A stretch of DNA of 52,952 nucleotides. Origin: Polaribacter glomeratus (lineage in GTDB: Bacteria > Bacteroidota > Bacteroidia > Flavobacteriales > Flavobacteriaceae). The DNA is taken from assembly GCF_002954665.1 (NCBI RefSeq), contig NZ_MSCM01000001.1:1014134-1067085 (forward strand). The letters are read 5' to 3'. Position numbers and translations under genes: made by a program. A model generated the notes under the pieces. That model had not been told where the DNA came from, made no database searches, and saw only the letters and a program-made list of their open reading frames with translations. Positions within the stretch are counted from its first letter, which is position 1; each line of letters starts with the position of its first letter. Of the stretch, positions 34,081 to 44,057 are shown one piece after another.

Positions 34081-36105
34081 TTGCAATTACAAAAACTGAC
34101 TTTATTAATTATTTGTGTTTTTAGCAGCTACTTTGTAAACTCGCAAACATTTACAGACAGTAATTTACCTATTGTTATTATAGAAACAGACAATGGTACT
34201 GAAATTCTTGATGATTCAAGAGTTTTTGGTACTATGAAAATAATTCAAAGACCAAACGGAGCCAGAAATTTTGTAAGCGATGCAAACAATGAGTCATTTT
34301 TAGATTATTCAGGTACTATTAGCATCGAAATTAGAGGTTCTTCGTCTCAAGAATTACCAAAAAAACCTTACGGATTCTCTACTTTATCCGAAGATCGTAC
34401 AGAGAATGACAATGTAAAACTACTAGGAATGTCAAAAGAAAATGATTGGATCTTAAATTCTTTCGCTTTTGATGATAGCATGATGCGCGATTATATTAGT
34501 TATACAATGGCAAGATATATAGGGCAATATGCTGTAAATTTAAAATATTGTGAAGTTATTTTAAATGGCGATTATAAAGGTTTGTATGCACTATCAGAAA
34601 AAATAAAACGAGATGGCGCCAGAGTAAATGTTGCAAAGTTATCTGAGGATGAAAACACATTTCCTTATATTACTGGAGGTTACCTTATACAAACAGATAG
34701 ACCTAGCGAAAAAGACCCAGAAGCTTGGTATAGCAACGGTGCAGGTTATATACATGAAAAACCAAACTCGGATGATATTACTTCTGCACAATCCGCTTAT
34801 ATAGAATCTGTCTTTAAAAAGCTAGATCAAACAGCTCAAAACTCAGATATTAAAAACGGCTTTCCTTCTGTAATTGATGTGCCTTCGTTTATAGATTATA
34901 TGTTAATAGCAGAAATCACATCCAATGCCGATGCCTATGCGTTAAGTACTTTTTATCATAAAGACCGAGGTGGTAAATTAAGAGCAGGTCCAGTTTGGGA
35001 TTATAACTTAACCTATGGCAATGATTTAGGTTTTAGATGGGGTTCTTTTTTTGACCGTAGTAAAACGGATGTATGGCAATTTAGACACGGTAATGTTGGT
35101 GCAAATTTTTGGGGAGAACTATTTGATAATGCTACATTTAAATGCTATGTATCTAAACGATTTAATGAAGTTAGCAATACTGATGAACCTTTAAACTATA
35201 GCAGTATCGCTAGTTTAATTGACAACACTGTTGTGTATATTTCTGAAGCTGTGGTTCGTGAAAATGAACGTTGGAACACTATAGAAGATTTTTCATCAGA
35301 AATTACTAATATGAAAAGTTGGTTACAGCAACGAATTGCATGGATGAAAAACAATCTTGGTCAATATTCTAATTGCAACAGCGTGGCTATTCCTTCTTTG
35401 GTAATTACTAAAATTCATTACAATCCTCAAGAAACAGATGCTTTTCCAGAGAGTGATGCTCTTGAATTTATTGAAATTAAAAACACAGGAAATACTACTA
35501 TAAACGTTACGGGAATATACCTTTTAAAACTTGGTGTTTCTTATCAATTTCCTGAAAACGGCACTATTTTGGCAGGCAAATCGGTTTATTTAGCTAGCAA
35601 CAAGGTTACTTTTCAAGATAAATATGGTTTTGCTCCTTTTGATACATTTAGCAGAGATTTATCTAACAAAAGTCAGCATTTAGTATTGGCAGACGCTTTT
35701 GGAAACCTCATTGACCAAGTACAATATATAGATAAGGTACCTTGGCCAGAAGCTGCGGATGGTGACGGTTTTTATTTAGAATTGATTAATGTTCTATCTG
35801 ATAATAGTATCGCCAGTAATTGGAAAGCAAGCTCTGATGCTGTTTTAAGCACTACTAATTTTGATATTGTTAAATTTAATTTTAGCGTATATCCAAATTC
35901 TACAAAAGATAGATTGATGATAAAATCGCAGCAAATTATAAAAAGAATCTCTATTTATAACCTTCTTGGACAAGAAATAAAAAGGATTCCGGTCAATTTT
36001 AAATCAGGAGAAATTAGTATTCAAGACCTTAAAAAAGGAATCTATATTTTAAATATTAAGTTTATAAACGAATCTCTTGTTTCTACTAAAGTAATTAAAG
36101 AATAA
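34081..36105 (+). CDS. Secreted CotH-family protein with lamin-tail and T9SS sorting domains
   Basis: 674 residues: signal peptide (to about VNSQ, residue 22), a CotH domain (about 30-410; IEIRGSSSQELPKKPYGFST, DWILNSFAFDDSMMRDYISY, GPVWDYNLTYGN), a lamin-tail domain (about 435-560; VITKIHYNPQE..FIEIKNTGN) and a type IX sorting tail (about 605-674; FSVYPNSTKDRL, ISIYNLLGQEI, LKKGIYILNI). CotH proteins are atypical kinases in spore coats; many Bacteroidota copies are surface proteins of unknown target. The start is TTG, directly after a run of ten A; no in-frame ATG lies upstream before a stop. Exported to the cell surface or medium by T9SS. Confidence 0.9.
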   Translation: MQLQKLTLLIICVFSSYFVNSQTFTDSNLPIVIIETDNGTEILDDSRVFGTMKIIQRPNGARNFVSDANNESFLDYSGTISIEIRGSSSQELPKKPYGFSTLSEDRTENDNVKLLGMSKENDWILNSFAFDDSMMRDYISYTMARYIGQYAVNLKYCEVILNGDYKGLYALSEKIKRDGARVNVAKLSEDENTFPYITGGYLIQTDRPSEKDPEAWYSNGAGYIHEKPNSDDITSAQSAYIESVFKKLDQTAQNSDIKNGFPSVIDVPSFIDYMLIAEITSNADAYALSTFYHKDRGGKLRAGPVWDYNLTYGNDLGFRWGSFFDRSKTDVWQFRHGNVGANFWGELFDNATFKCYVSKRFNEVSNTDEPLNYSSIASLIDNTVVYISEAVVRENERWNTIEDFSSEITNMKSWLQQRIAWMKNNLGQYSNCNSVAIPSLVITKIHYNPQETDAFPESDALEFIEIKNTGNTTINVTGIYLLKLGVSYQFPENGTILAGKSVYLASNKVTFQDKYGFAPFDTFSRDLSNKSQHLVLADAFGNLIDQVQYIDKVPWPEAADGDGFYLELINVLSDNSIASNWKASSDAVLSTTNFDIVKFNFSVYPNSTKDRLMIKSQQIIKRISIYNLLGQEIKRIPVNFKSGEISIQDLKKGIYILNIKFINESLVSTKVIKE

Positions 36106-36141
36106 CGAACACTTAGTGTCTTTAAAGGAATTTTTTAATCA

Positions 36142-36190
36142 TTAAAAAACCACTATGTTTTGCTTGAAACAAAAAAAAGTGGTTTTTTAA
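36142..36190. terminator. Bidirectional terminator between CotH and M13 peptidase genes
   Basis: TTAAAAAACCACT (36142-36154) pairs perfectly with AGTGGTTTTTTAA (36178-36190), with a small inner stem TGTTT/AAACA. A-run on the left and T-run on the right allow it to end both the rightward CotH transcript and the leftward M13 transcript. Confidence 0.9.
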
Positions 36191-36273
36191 ATAAAATAAA
36201 TATTGTATAAAATATTGAGTTCTTTATTAGTAAATATCTTCAGAAAAATAGGAATCTTTTTATCAGAATAACA

Positions 36274-38283
36274 CTACCAAATCTTAATTCTTTCAGCTGT
36301 AGGTTTGTAATTTTTATCGCCTGGTTGTACATTAAATACTTCGTAAAAAGGATCAAAATTCATTAATGGCCCGTTTACCCTCCAAATTGGTGGTGAATGT
36401 GAATTTGTTTTAATATAATTTGTTAAATAGGCATCTCTGGTTTTAACGCGCCATATTCTTGCAATAGATAAAAAGAAACGTTGGTCTGGTGTATATCCTT
36501 GAATTTTAGTATCGCCTTTACCTTGCTCTGTTAGCTTAAATGCATCATATGCAATTGCAATTCCACCATTATCGGCTGTATTTTCTCCTACCGTTAAAGC
36601 ACCTTTTATATGAAGAGAATCCAAAACCGTAAAAGAGCTATATCTGTCAATCATTAATTGTGTTTTGGCTTTAAACTTGGTGTAATCATCAGCTGTCCAC
36701 CAATTTTTTACATTTCCGTCTTTATCAAATTGTGCTCCTTGATCATCAAAAGCATGCGTTAATTCATGCCCAATAACCATTCCTATTCCGCCATAATTAA
36801 CAGCATCATCCGCAGTAATATCAAAATAAGGAAACTGTAATATTCCCGCAGGAAACACAATTTCATTTAATGGCGGATTGTAATACGCTGTTACTGTTGC
36901 AGGTGTTGTTTCCCATTCATCACGATTAGGTGGGCTGTTTAATTTTGCGATATTATATTGATAAGCATTTTGATACAAAGCAACTACATTTTCAAAATAC
37001 GCATCCTTTTTAATTTCTGCCGTGTACGTTCTCCAAACATCCGGATAGCCAATTTTCTTTGTAATGGTGTATAATTTCTCTTTGGCTTGTTTTTTTGTAA
37101 CATCACTCATCCAATCTAATTGATTGATTCTGTTTTCAAAAGCTTTCTGTAAATTATTAACCAAATCTAAAACGCGTTTTTTTGCGTCTTCATTAAAATG
37201 TCGTTTTACATATAGCTGTCCCAATGCAAAACCTAGCAGTCTGTCTACTTTCTGAACCATTAATTGTGCTCGTGTGTTTTGAGAATCTTGACCATATAAA
37301 ACCTTTGAATATTCAAAATTTGCCGTTTCAAAAGGTTTGCTTAAAACATCGTCATAAGTAGATAATGTATGTGCTTTTAAATATGTTTTCCAGTCTTTCA
37401 TAGAGATTGAAGCCAACATCGCATTTAATTCTTTATAATAATCGGGTTGCGCAATATCTATAGAATCTGCTTTTATGTTCAATTGTGCTAGTAATGCAGT
37501 CCAACCAATATTAGATTCACTTTTAGAAAGCTCAGCAACGTCCATTTTATGATAATTTGCTTTTACATCTCTGCGTTCAATTCTTGTTTTGTGTGATGCC
37601 GCTAATTTCTTTTCAATTTCATATACAATTTCTGCCTTCTTTTCAGCATCTTTTTGTGCGGATAAATTAAATAATGTTGTTAAATATTTTTTATAGGCAT
37701 TCTTAACTGCTACCGTAGCTTCATCTGTTTTAAAATAATAATCACGATCTGGTAAACCCAATCCAGATTGCCCAAAGTGCAGCATATTCACTTTACTATT
37801 TTCATTGTCAGGAGCCACATACATGCTGATGATTGATCTATTTCCAGAACTCATTTCGCCTATAACAAAAGTGATTAAAGAAGCAACAGAATTGATTGCT
37901 TCAATTTTATTGAACGTAACTTGCAATGGCTCAAAACCGCGCTTGTTAATACTTACCGTGTCCATACCTGAACTGTAAAAATCACCCACCATTTGTTCAA
38001 CACTTCCAATTTTATAACTTTCTGCGGATACTTCTGTTAAAATATTTTCTAGTAGTTTTTTCTGAGGAATGTTTAAAAAACTATACGAACCAACTCCGGA
38101 TTGATCATCAGCTATAACAGCAGAATCTAACCAGACTTTATTAACATGTTCAAAAAAATTATCTCCGGGTTTTATGTTTTCAGAAATTCCGTCAAAATCA
38201 ATTTTACTTTTTGATGAATTATTTACAGCAGTGCATGATGCTAAAGCCGCTAATAGTAGCGTGTAATAAAGTGTTTTTTTCAT
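36274..38283 (-). CDS. M13-family (neprilysin-like) zinc metallopeptidase, lipoprotein
   Basis: 669 residues. The zinc motif HELTHAFDDQG (about 503-513) and the third ligand in GENTADNGG (about 565) are intact, and the family segments YYNPPLNEIVFPAGILQ and VNGPLMNFDPFYEVF are present. The N-terminus has lipobox LASC (about C17), so the enzyme is tethered on the periplasmic or outer side. M13 peptidases cut oligopeptides. It stands alone, with a shared terminator at its end; the 270-base gap upstream, shared with the divergent sensor kinase, holds its promoter, which I could not pin down. Confidence 0.95.
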   Translation of the reverse strand: MKKTLYYTLLLAALASCTAVNNSSKSKIDFDGISENIKPGDNFFEHVNKVWLDSAVIADDQSGVGSYSFLNIPQKKLLENILTEVSAESYKIGSVEQMVGDFYSSGMDTVSINKRGFEPLQVTFNKIEAINSVASLITFVIGEMSSGNRSIISMYVAPDNENSKVNMLHFGQSGLGLPDRDYYFKTDEATVAVKNAYKKYLTTLFNLSAQKDAEKKAEIVYEIEKKLAASHKTRIERRDVKANYHKMDVAELSKSESNIGWTALLAQLNIKADSIDIAQPDYYKELNAMLASISMKDWKTYLKAHTLSTYDDVLSKPFETANFEYSKVLYGQDSQNTRAQLMVQKVDRLLGFALGQLYVKRHFNEDAKKRVLDLVNNLQKAFENRINQLDWMSDVTKKQAKEKLYTITKKIGYPDVWRTYTAEIKKDAYFENVVALYQNAYQYNIAKLNSPPNRDEWETTPATVTAYYNPPLNEIVFPAGILQFPYFDITADDAVNYGGIGMVIGHELTHAFDDQGAQFDKDGNVKNWWTADDYTKFKAKTQLMIDRYSSFTVLDSLHIKGALTVGENTADNGGIAIAYDAFKLTEQGKGDTKIQGYTPDQRFFLSIARIWRVKTRDAYLTNYIKTNSHSPPIWRVNGPLMNFDPFYEVFNVQPGDKNYKPTAERIKIW

Positions 38284-38556
38284 AAGTTTAGTTTGATTTA
38301 AAACAAATATAGTGAAATATAAAAGGACCTTAATATGTATAAAAACTAGTTGGTCTAACTGTCAAAATATACAACTGTTAATTTTAATTTTTAATTTCAT
38401 TTAAATGAGACGTAATTTATTGTGAGTTCAGTTTTAATTAATAAAATATTCAAATTAGAGTTGAGTTAAACAATAACAATCACTATTTATTTTATATGAC
38501 TGTAATTTAGGAAAGTACTAGATATTATAACTACTTTAGTACGCTCAAATATAAAT

Positions 38557-40602
38557 GTGGCACTGCAAACAATAATTTCCAAAAATAATAATTGGCTTAT
38601 AGACGATCATCACATAAAGCAACTATGTAGTATTATACTATTTTTGTTTGTTATACAGCAATCTTTGGCAGTTAATCAGCAAAAAAATGAGCTTCACATT
38701 ATAAATCTTCAGAGTACAACAATTAAAGAAAACTCAGAAATAGCTTTAGATACTGGCTGGGAATTTTATTGGAATAAACTAATACAACCTGGCGACTTTT
38801 ATAAAAATAACCCACCAAGAATAATTTCGCTTAAAAGTTGGACTGAATTAAACCTCAATAAAACCGAGAAACTACCTTCTTTTGGCTATGCCACTTATAG
38901 GTTAATAATTTCTATTCCTAAAAAAAGACCTCATGTATCTTTATACGTTCCAGCAGCATACTCATCTTCCAAAATATGGATAAACGGTAAGTTTTTTTCG
39001 GAAACAGGTAAAATAGGAACCAATAGAATTGAAACACTACACAGACGTTTTTCTCAAATTATACCATTAGATACGCATGAAACTAATTTTGAAATTGTTA
39101 TTCAAGCAGCTAATTTTTATCATAAAAAAGGAGGTATTGATAAACCTTTAATAGTAGGAACAAGCCATCATCTTCATGATTTAAAAGCTAAAAGAATAAT
39201 GGCAGACATGATTTTTATTGGATGCTTAGGTTTTATAGGTATTTTCTTCTTGTTTTTCTATTTGTTGTATTGGAACAAAGACAAGGCTATTCTGTATTTT
39301 GCAATTCTATGTATGTCTTTATCTTACATGGCGTTAAGTGATAGGTATGCACCTTTTACCGTGGTTTTTGAATCTGTTAACTTTATATTACTAACACGAA
39401 TAGAATATTTAACCTTATTTTTAGCAGGTACAACAGCAAGTCTTTTTTTTAACAATATTTTCGCCAATTTTATTTATAAAGCCTATTCAAAAATTATAGT
39501 TTATAGTTTTTTTGTACTTGTGTTACTTGTTCTTTTTCTTAACGCACCACATTTTACCAAATTATTGGTTCCTTTCTTAGTCTTAATGATTATCAATTTA
39601 ATTTATGTTACTTGTGTAATTGTAAAATCTATCATCGCTAAACGACTCGAATCTATTTTATTGTTGGTTAGTGTAATACTTGGTTCTATTATTTTTTATG
39701 TGCATATCTTTTTGTTTTTAGGAGAAAATGGCAATTCACTTATTTATGTAAATTTTGGATATGTTATGGTTTTTTTATTGCTTTCAATGCTTTTAATGAA
39801 GCGTTTTTCTGATTCTTTTCGAGAACTAGAGCAATCAAAAGAAGTGGCAATGCAGCAGAAAAAAGAAATTTACATAAAATCAAAAGAATTGACAAATGCA
39901 AACCAAGAGCTAGAAGTAAATTTAAAACTACTAGAAAACTACAATACAGAACTAGATGATTTTAATCATATTGTATCTCACGATTTAAAATCGCCATTAG
40001 TATCTGTGCATTCTTTAGTTTCCTTTATTGAAGAAGATCTTAAAGCTACTTTAGATTCAGATACAAAAAATCATTTAAATTTATTAAAAGATGTAGTTGC
40101 AAGAATGGATGCTTTAATAAATGGCCTTTTAGAATACTCTAAAGTAGCAAAAGGAAAAAAGCGAAAAGATTTATTTAGCCTAAATGAATTATTAGATAAG
40201 GTTATAAATGTAGTAGACCATCAACACAAAAGCACTTTTCATATTCCGGATGAAGATGTAGAAATTTATGCAAACAAATTAGAACTTTATCATGTTTTTC
40301 AAAATCTACTTAGTAATTCGATAAAATATAACAATAAAGAACTAGCCATCATAAAAATATCGGTTGCGAAACTTAAAAATGAATATGTGTTTTCTGTAAG
40401 TGATAATGGCCCAGGAATTGAGCCTAAATATCATACCAAAATCTTTAAAATGTTTAGCCAATTAAATGTAAATGAAGATGTTAAAAGTACAGGTATTGGT
40501 CTTGCCATTGTTAAAAAAATAATATCAGGTAATCAGGGAATTATTTCTGTAGAATCAGAAAAAGATATGGGATTAAAAATAAATTTTACATGGAAGATTT
40601 AA
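38557..40602 (+). CDS. Sensor histidine kinase with 7TMR-DISM receptor part
   Basis: 681 residues. N-terminal signal/anchor, an extracellular jelly-roll domain (about 50-205; EIALDTGWEFYWNKL, YRLIISIPKKRPHVSLYVPAAYSSSKIWINGK), seven membrane helices (about 215-420), a coiled coil (about 425-465), then HisKA with the phospho-accepting H475 in DFNHIVSHDLKSP and an ATPase domain with NLLSNSIKYN, DNGPGIEP and GIGLAIVKK. The start is GTG; an overlapping ATG two bases upstream is out of frame. No response regulator is adjacent, so it is an orphan. The outer domain suggests a carbohydrate-like ligand, by family only. Confidence 0.92.
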   Translation: MALQTIISKNNNWLIDDHHIKQLCSIILFLFVIQQSLAVNQQKNELHIINLQSTTIKENSEIALDTGWEFYWNKLIQPGDFYKNNPPRIISLKSWTELNLNKTEKLPSFGYATYRLIISIPKKRPHVSLYVPAAYSSSKIWINGKFFSETGKIGTNRIETLHRRFSQIIPLDTHETNFEIVIQAANFYHKKGGIDKPLIVGTSHHLHDLKAKRIMADMIFIGCLGFIGIFFLFFYLLYWNKDKAILYFAILCMSLSYMALSDRYAPFTVVFESVNFILLTRIEYLTLFLAGTTASLFFNNIFANFIYKAYSKIIVYSFFVLVLLVLFLNAPHFTKLLVPFLVLMIINLIYVTCVIVKSIIAKRLESILLLVSVILGSIIFYVHIFLFLGENGNSLIYVNFGYVMVFLLLSMLLMKRFSDSFRELEQSKEVAMQQKKEIYIKSKELTNANQELEVNLKLLENYNTELDDFNHIVSHDLKSPLVSVHSLVSFIEEDLKATLDSDTKNHLNLLKDVVARMDALINGLLEYSKVAKGKKRKDLFSLNELLDKVINVVDHQHKSTFHIPDEDVEIYANKLELYHVFQNLLSNSIKYNNKELAIIKISVAKLKNEYVFSVSDNGPGIEPKYHTKIFKMFSQLNVNEDVKSTGIGLAIVKKIISGNQGIISVESEKDMGLKINFTWKI

Positions 40603-40724
40603 AAATCTTTTATAAATTTTAATCCCTTTCTACGATTTTGATATTAATTTAACTATCAAAAAAAACTTTTTTTTCTTTGGATTTAAAGTATCGACCCTAC
40701 TTTTAACCTGTTTAATTTGTGAAA

Positions 40725-41987
40725 TTAATCATCTAAATCTTCATCAAAACCAGGCAACTCTAAGGCTTTTACAGACTGTATGGCATTTCCTGCAATTCCT
40801 TTAATAGAGCCATACATATCAATGGTATTGGTCACTACCTTTTCAATTTGCTTTTCTCTTTGTTTCCAGATTCTCTGCATAGAACGTTTTTCGCTGTCTA
40901 AGTCAGATTTCATTTGTGTAAATCCTTCTACAATTGCTTCAATTTGCATTCTAAACGTATTGCTCGTTAAATAATCGTAGAGCAAATCCATTTTATCACC
41001 TTTATTTTCTTGTGTGCTAATGGCATTATTTACTTGTAAAATTCCTTCTCTTAAAACAGCACAGAGTCCTTTAAACTCCTCGTAATTACAAATCCAAATT
41101 CCATCTTTTAAGCCCATTCTATCCATATCCGAAGGCATTACTTCGGTAACAAGAACTCCAATATTTGCGCCTCTGTCTCTAATATCTGCTTTAAACTTCT
41201 CAATCCAACTTGGCTGAAAATCTTTGGTTCGTTTGCTTTCGTAATAAATAGTTCCGCAATTTTGCTCTGTTCTAGAATGCACAATCTGAATACAATCTCC
41301 TCCTCGAGCTCCTTTTTTAATTTCTTCGATGGTATCTAACGGAAATTTTGACATCAACCACTCCTCTATTGCCAATTCTTGAACTTCTCCTTGTAACTGC
41401 ATAGAACCCTGCTCCTGCTTGCGTTTCATTTCTTCGGTAAGCTTTTTCTGATCTTCTAATTGCTTTTGCATTTCTTTAAAACGCAATTCATTTTTATCTT
41501 CTTCAGACTTTTTTATTTTCTCTTTTTCAGTAAATAAAATCTCATTTAGCTTTTTCTGCGCCTCTGCCTCTACCGCTTCTTTTAATTCGCTTTTTTCTCT
41601 TTTTAGCTTTTCAATCTCAGCTTTCGATCTATTTAATTCTTTAACTTGTTCAGACTTTTCATTTAATTCCTTTTGTAAGGCTTCAAACTGTTCTGACTGT
41701 TCTTCTTTTAATTTGCGTTTAAGCGATGCCTCAATTTCTTTTTTATCTTCTTTTAACTGTTTTTCTAAACGGTCTTGAAAAAGTTCATTTTCTTTCTTTT
41801 TCTTTTGCTCAAAATTAAATTTTTCTTGTTTTAATTTTTCTTGTTCAAGTTCGTATTTCTTCTTTTCTTGCGCAATCTGAGACTGGTATTTTTGTTTGAT
41901 TTCTTCTTCTAATTGATGCGATAAAATATCTTGCACATCGATGGATGTTCCGCAATTTGGGCACTTTATTTGGTTTTCGTTTTTCAT
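40725..41987 (-). CDS. DUF2130 protein with zinc ribbon and coiled coil
   Basis: 420 residues. A CPNCG knuckle (C9, C12), a long charged coiled coil (about 25-205), then the DUF2130 domain (about 205-345) with EWLMSKFPLDTIEEIKKGARGGDCIQ, YYESKRTKDFQPSWIEKFKADIRDRGANIGVLVTE, a pattern of PD-(D/E)xK-like folds (E-x-K in YESKRTK), and a closing helical part. RmuC-like and nuclease-like roles are discussed for such folds; none is proven for this family. Monocistronic by spacing. Confidence 0.88.
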   Translation of the reverse strand: MKNENQIKCPNCGTSIDVQDILSHQLEEEIKQKYQSQIAQEKKKYELEQEKLKQEKFNFEQKKKKENELFQDRLEKQLKEDKKEIEASLKRKLKEEQSEQFEALQKELNEKSEQVKELNRSKAEIEKLKREKSELKEAVEAEAQKKLNEILFTEKEKIKKSEEDKNELRFKEMQKQLEDQKKLTEEMKRKQEQGSMQLQGEVQELAIEEWLMSKFPLDTIEEIKKGARGGDCIQIVHSRTEQNCGTIYYESKRTKDFQPSWIEKFKADIRDRGANIGVLVTEVMPSDMDRMGLKDGIWICNYEEFKGLCAVLREGILQVNNAISTQENKGDKMDLLYDYLTSNTFRMQIEAIVEGFTQMKSDLDSEKRSMQRIWKQREKQIEKVVTNTIDMYGSIKGIAGNAIQSVKALELPGFDEDLDD

Positions 41988-42341
41988 TTCGTTTTTTTAA
42001 TTTTAATAACAGCTTGTTTTTTTTCAATGTTTACTACTTACCCAGAATTTGATAAAATCAGTAGATGCGTGTAGCAGCTGTTTTTACAAAAATAGTCCCT
42101 TTTCTTTTTCTAGGGATAAAAAGTATCAAAAATATAGAGGCCTTATTACTTTTTAATATGTTTTGGTTTTTAAACTAAAATAGCTATCAAATAATTCTTA
42201 GAACCATCCTCCTTTGTTCGACTGCCTCGTCTTTCATCCGCAGCATAACAAAAGCGCGCTTAGAAAAACAGGTACATCAATTAAGTTGTATATTTGCCTT
42301 CTTTAAACCAAATTTACAAAACAATCATCTCTTTAATTTCT
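41988..42341. other. Intergenic region with a promoter for the DEAD-like gene
   Basis: About 350 bases between divergent genes. TATATTTG (42289-42296) is a perfect -7 box for rightward transcription, though no TTTG stands at the proper distance before it. Nothing else was recognised: no gene, no terminator, no repeat. Confidence 0.5.
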
Positions 42342-42962
42342 ATGCCTTTTAAAAAATTACATTCCGATATCAATGAGATGCTCGAGTTTCTTGAAATAAC
42401 AACTCCCACTCCTTTTCAGAGTGCCAGCATACCTGTTATAAAAAGTGGTGCTAATATTTATTGTGTTGCTCCAGAAGGAAGCGGCAAAACAACAACGCTA
42501 ATACTTACTACCTTGCAAAAATTAAAATGTGAAGCAGTTGGCACAGCGCCAAGAGCTATTGTTTTAGTTGAAGACAGAAATAAAGCGGCTGAAATGTATG
42601 ATGCCTTTACCAAATATATTAGACACCATGATTTACGTCTTTATAATTGTGATGAAAAATTACATATTGATGTTATAAAATCAGAAGTTTTTGAAGGTGT
42701 AGACATTCTTATTTCAACGCCTAAAATCTTAAACAAATTGTTTTTATTAGAAGGTGTAAATACCATGCAATTAAAAATATTTAGCATGGACGATGCTGCT
42801 TTTTTAGAACAAAAAACGGCTCACAACGCTATGATGCTAATGACGCAAAGTATTCAAAAATGTCAATTTGTAATGTATTCAGAAAAAATGCATCCCTTTC
42901 TAAAACGCTTTGAGAACTATTTTATGAAACATGCTAAAGTAATTTCTGTTAAAGGAGCTTAG
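42342..42962 (+). CDS. Single-lobe DEAD-box-like ATPase, degenerate
   Basis: 206 residues matching only the first RecA lobe of DEAD-box helicases: Q-motif-like TPTPFQSASIPVI, Walker A APEGSGKTT, then AIVLVEDRNKAAEM (Ia) and ISTPKIL (Ib). Motif II reads MDDAA instead of DEAD, the SAT motif is replaced by MYSEK, and the second lobe with motifs IV-VI is absent. So it should bind ATP at most and cannot unwind as a normal helicase. ATG at 42342 is chosen because an in-frame TTG at 42294 lies inside the promoter's -7 box. I believe short forms like this recur in flavobacteria, so it is unlikely to be a fresh truncation. ThiE-like gene follows after 49 bases. Confidence 0.8.
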   Translation: MPFKKLHSDINEMLEFLEITTPTPFQSASIPVIKSGANIYCVAPEGSGKTTTLILTTLQKLKCEAVGTAPRAIVLVEDRNKAAEMYDAFTKYIRHHDLRLYNCDEKLHIDVIKSEVFEGVDILISTPKILNKLFLLEGVNTMQLKIFSMDDAAFLEQKTAHNAMMLMTQSIQKCQFVMYSEKMHPFLKRFENYFMKHAKVISVKGA

Positions 42963-43011
42963 TAATTTTACTTTTTTAAAAAGCGAATTCTCTCACAAAA
43001 ACGATTATAGA

Positions 43012-43647
43012 ATGATACCGAAACTACAGTATATCTCTCAAGGAGCCACTCCAGAAGAACATTTAGAAAATATTCAAAAAGCGTGTTCGGCAGGTGCAGA
43101 ATTAGTGGAATTGCATTTACAGAAAGTATCAGAAAAAAAACATTTAAAACTAGCAGAGGAAGCGAGAGAAATTACGTCTCATTTTCAAACTCGTTTACTC
43201 ATATATAACGACTATAAAATAGCGAAAACAGTAAAAGCGGATGGAGTGCATTTGGCACAAACTAACCTTGCTACAAAAGCTAGAATACATATCTACACAT
43301 GGCAAATTATTGGCGGAACGGCAAATACCTTGCATGATTGCGAAACATTGTTAAATGATCAAGTCGATTATATTCGATTAGCACCTTTTAGAACTACCGA
43401 AAGCAAAAAAAATATGCCCACTGTTTTGGGTTTAAATGGATATACTGCAATTGTAGAAGCGTTAAAAACCGATACTCCGATTATTGGAGCTGGCGGAATT
43501 ACCACAGAAGATGTTACACGTATTTTAGCAACAGGAATTTCTGGAGTTGCTGTTTCTACAGAAATTACAGGTAATTTTGATAGTGTAAAGCTGTTTAACA
43601 AATTGCTAAATGCATCATCCGTAGACGAACAACGCCACACATTTTAA
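43012..43647 (+). CDS. ThiE/TenI-family thiamine phosphate synthase-like protein
   Basis: TIM-barrel protein of 211 residues with IYNDYKIAKTVKADGVHLAQTN, IIGGTANTLHDC, DYIRLAPFRTTESKKN and IIGAGGITTEDV. True ThiE joins HMP-PP and HET-P. Here the conserved HLGQxD reads HLAQTN and the GxGP phosphate-side motif reads RLAP, both changes at functionally important spots. It may be an altered synthase, a TenI-like relative, or a form found widely in Bacteroidota whose activity is untested. No other thi genes are near, unlike the main thiamine operon. Confidence 0.8.
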   Translation: MIPKLQYISQGATPEEHLENIQKACSAGAELVELHLQKVSEKKHLKLAEEAREITSHFQTRLLIYNDYKIAKTVKADGVHLAQTNLATKARIHIYTWQIIGGTANTLHDCETLLNDQVDYIRLAPFRTTESKKNMPTVLGLNGYTAIVEALKTDTPIIGAGGITTEDVTRILATGISGVAVSTEITGNFDSVKLFNKLLNASSVDEQRHTF

Positions 43648-43706
43648 GAATATAATAGCACTATTTTAAAAATGATAAAAAAAACAGTTAACTTTAAACA
43701 AAAAAT

Positions 43707-44057
43707 TTGGATTTACTAACCCCATTAGTCTGGCTTTCAAGTTTAGCATTTATATATTTCGGAGTGAATTGCTTCTATTCTGATTTTATAATTGCTGAGT
43801 TTATTAGATATGATTTACCAAGCTACAGAAAATTAACAGGAATTCTGCAGTTATTAGGCGCAGGTGGTTTGTTGGTAGGCCTTTATTTTAGTCCGTTATT
43901 AATGCTCCTCGCCTCTTTAGGATTGTGCTTGTTAATGCTAGCAGGTTTTATTGTTCGACTAAAAATTAAAGATAATTTCATTCAGTCTTCACCTTCTTTT
44001 ATTTTTGCAGCTTTAAATTTATTTATTGCGCTTAAAACCTATTACAAATATTTTTAA
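43707..44057 (+). CDS. DoxX-like four-helix membrane protein
   Basis: 116 residues with four membrane helices: LVWLSSLAFIYFGVNCFYS, LTGILQLLGAGGLLVGLYF, LLMLLASLGLCLLMLAGFIV, FIFAALNLFIALKTYY. The pattern of a polar loop between helices 3 and 4 (RLKIKDNFIQSSPSF) fits the DoxX-like family. Start is TTG; no ATG exists before helix 1. It is convergent with, and overlaps by four bases, another protein of similar fold, which suggests the two may be related. Function not known. Confidence 0.7.
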   Translation: MDLLTPLVWLSSLAFIYFGVNCFYSDFIIAEFIRYDLPSYRKLTGILQLLGAGGLLVGLYFSPLLMLLASLGLCLLMLAGFIVRLKIKDNFIQSSPSFIFAALNLFIALKTYYKYF

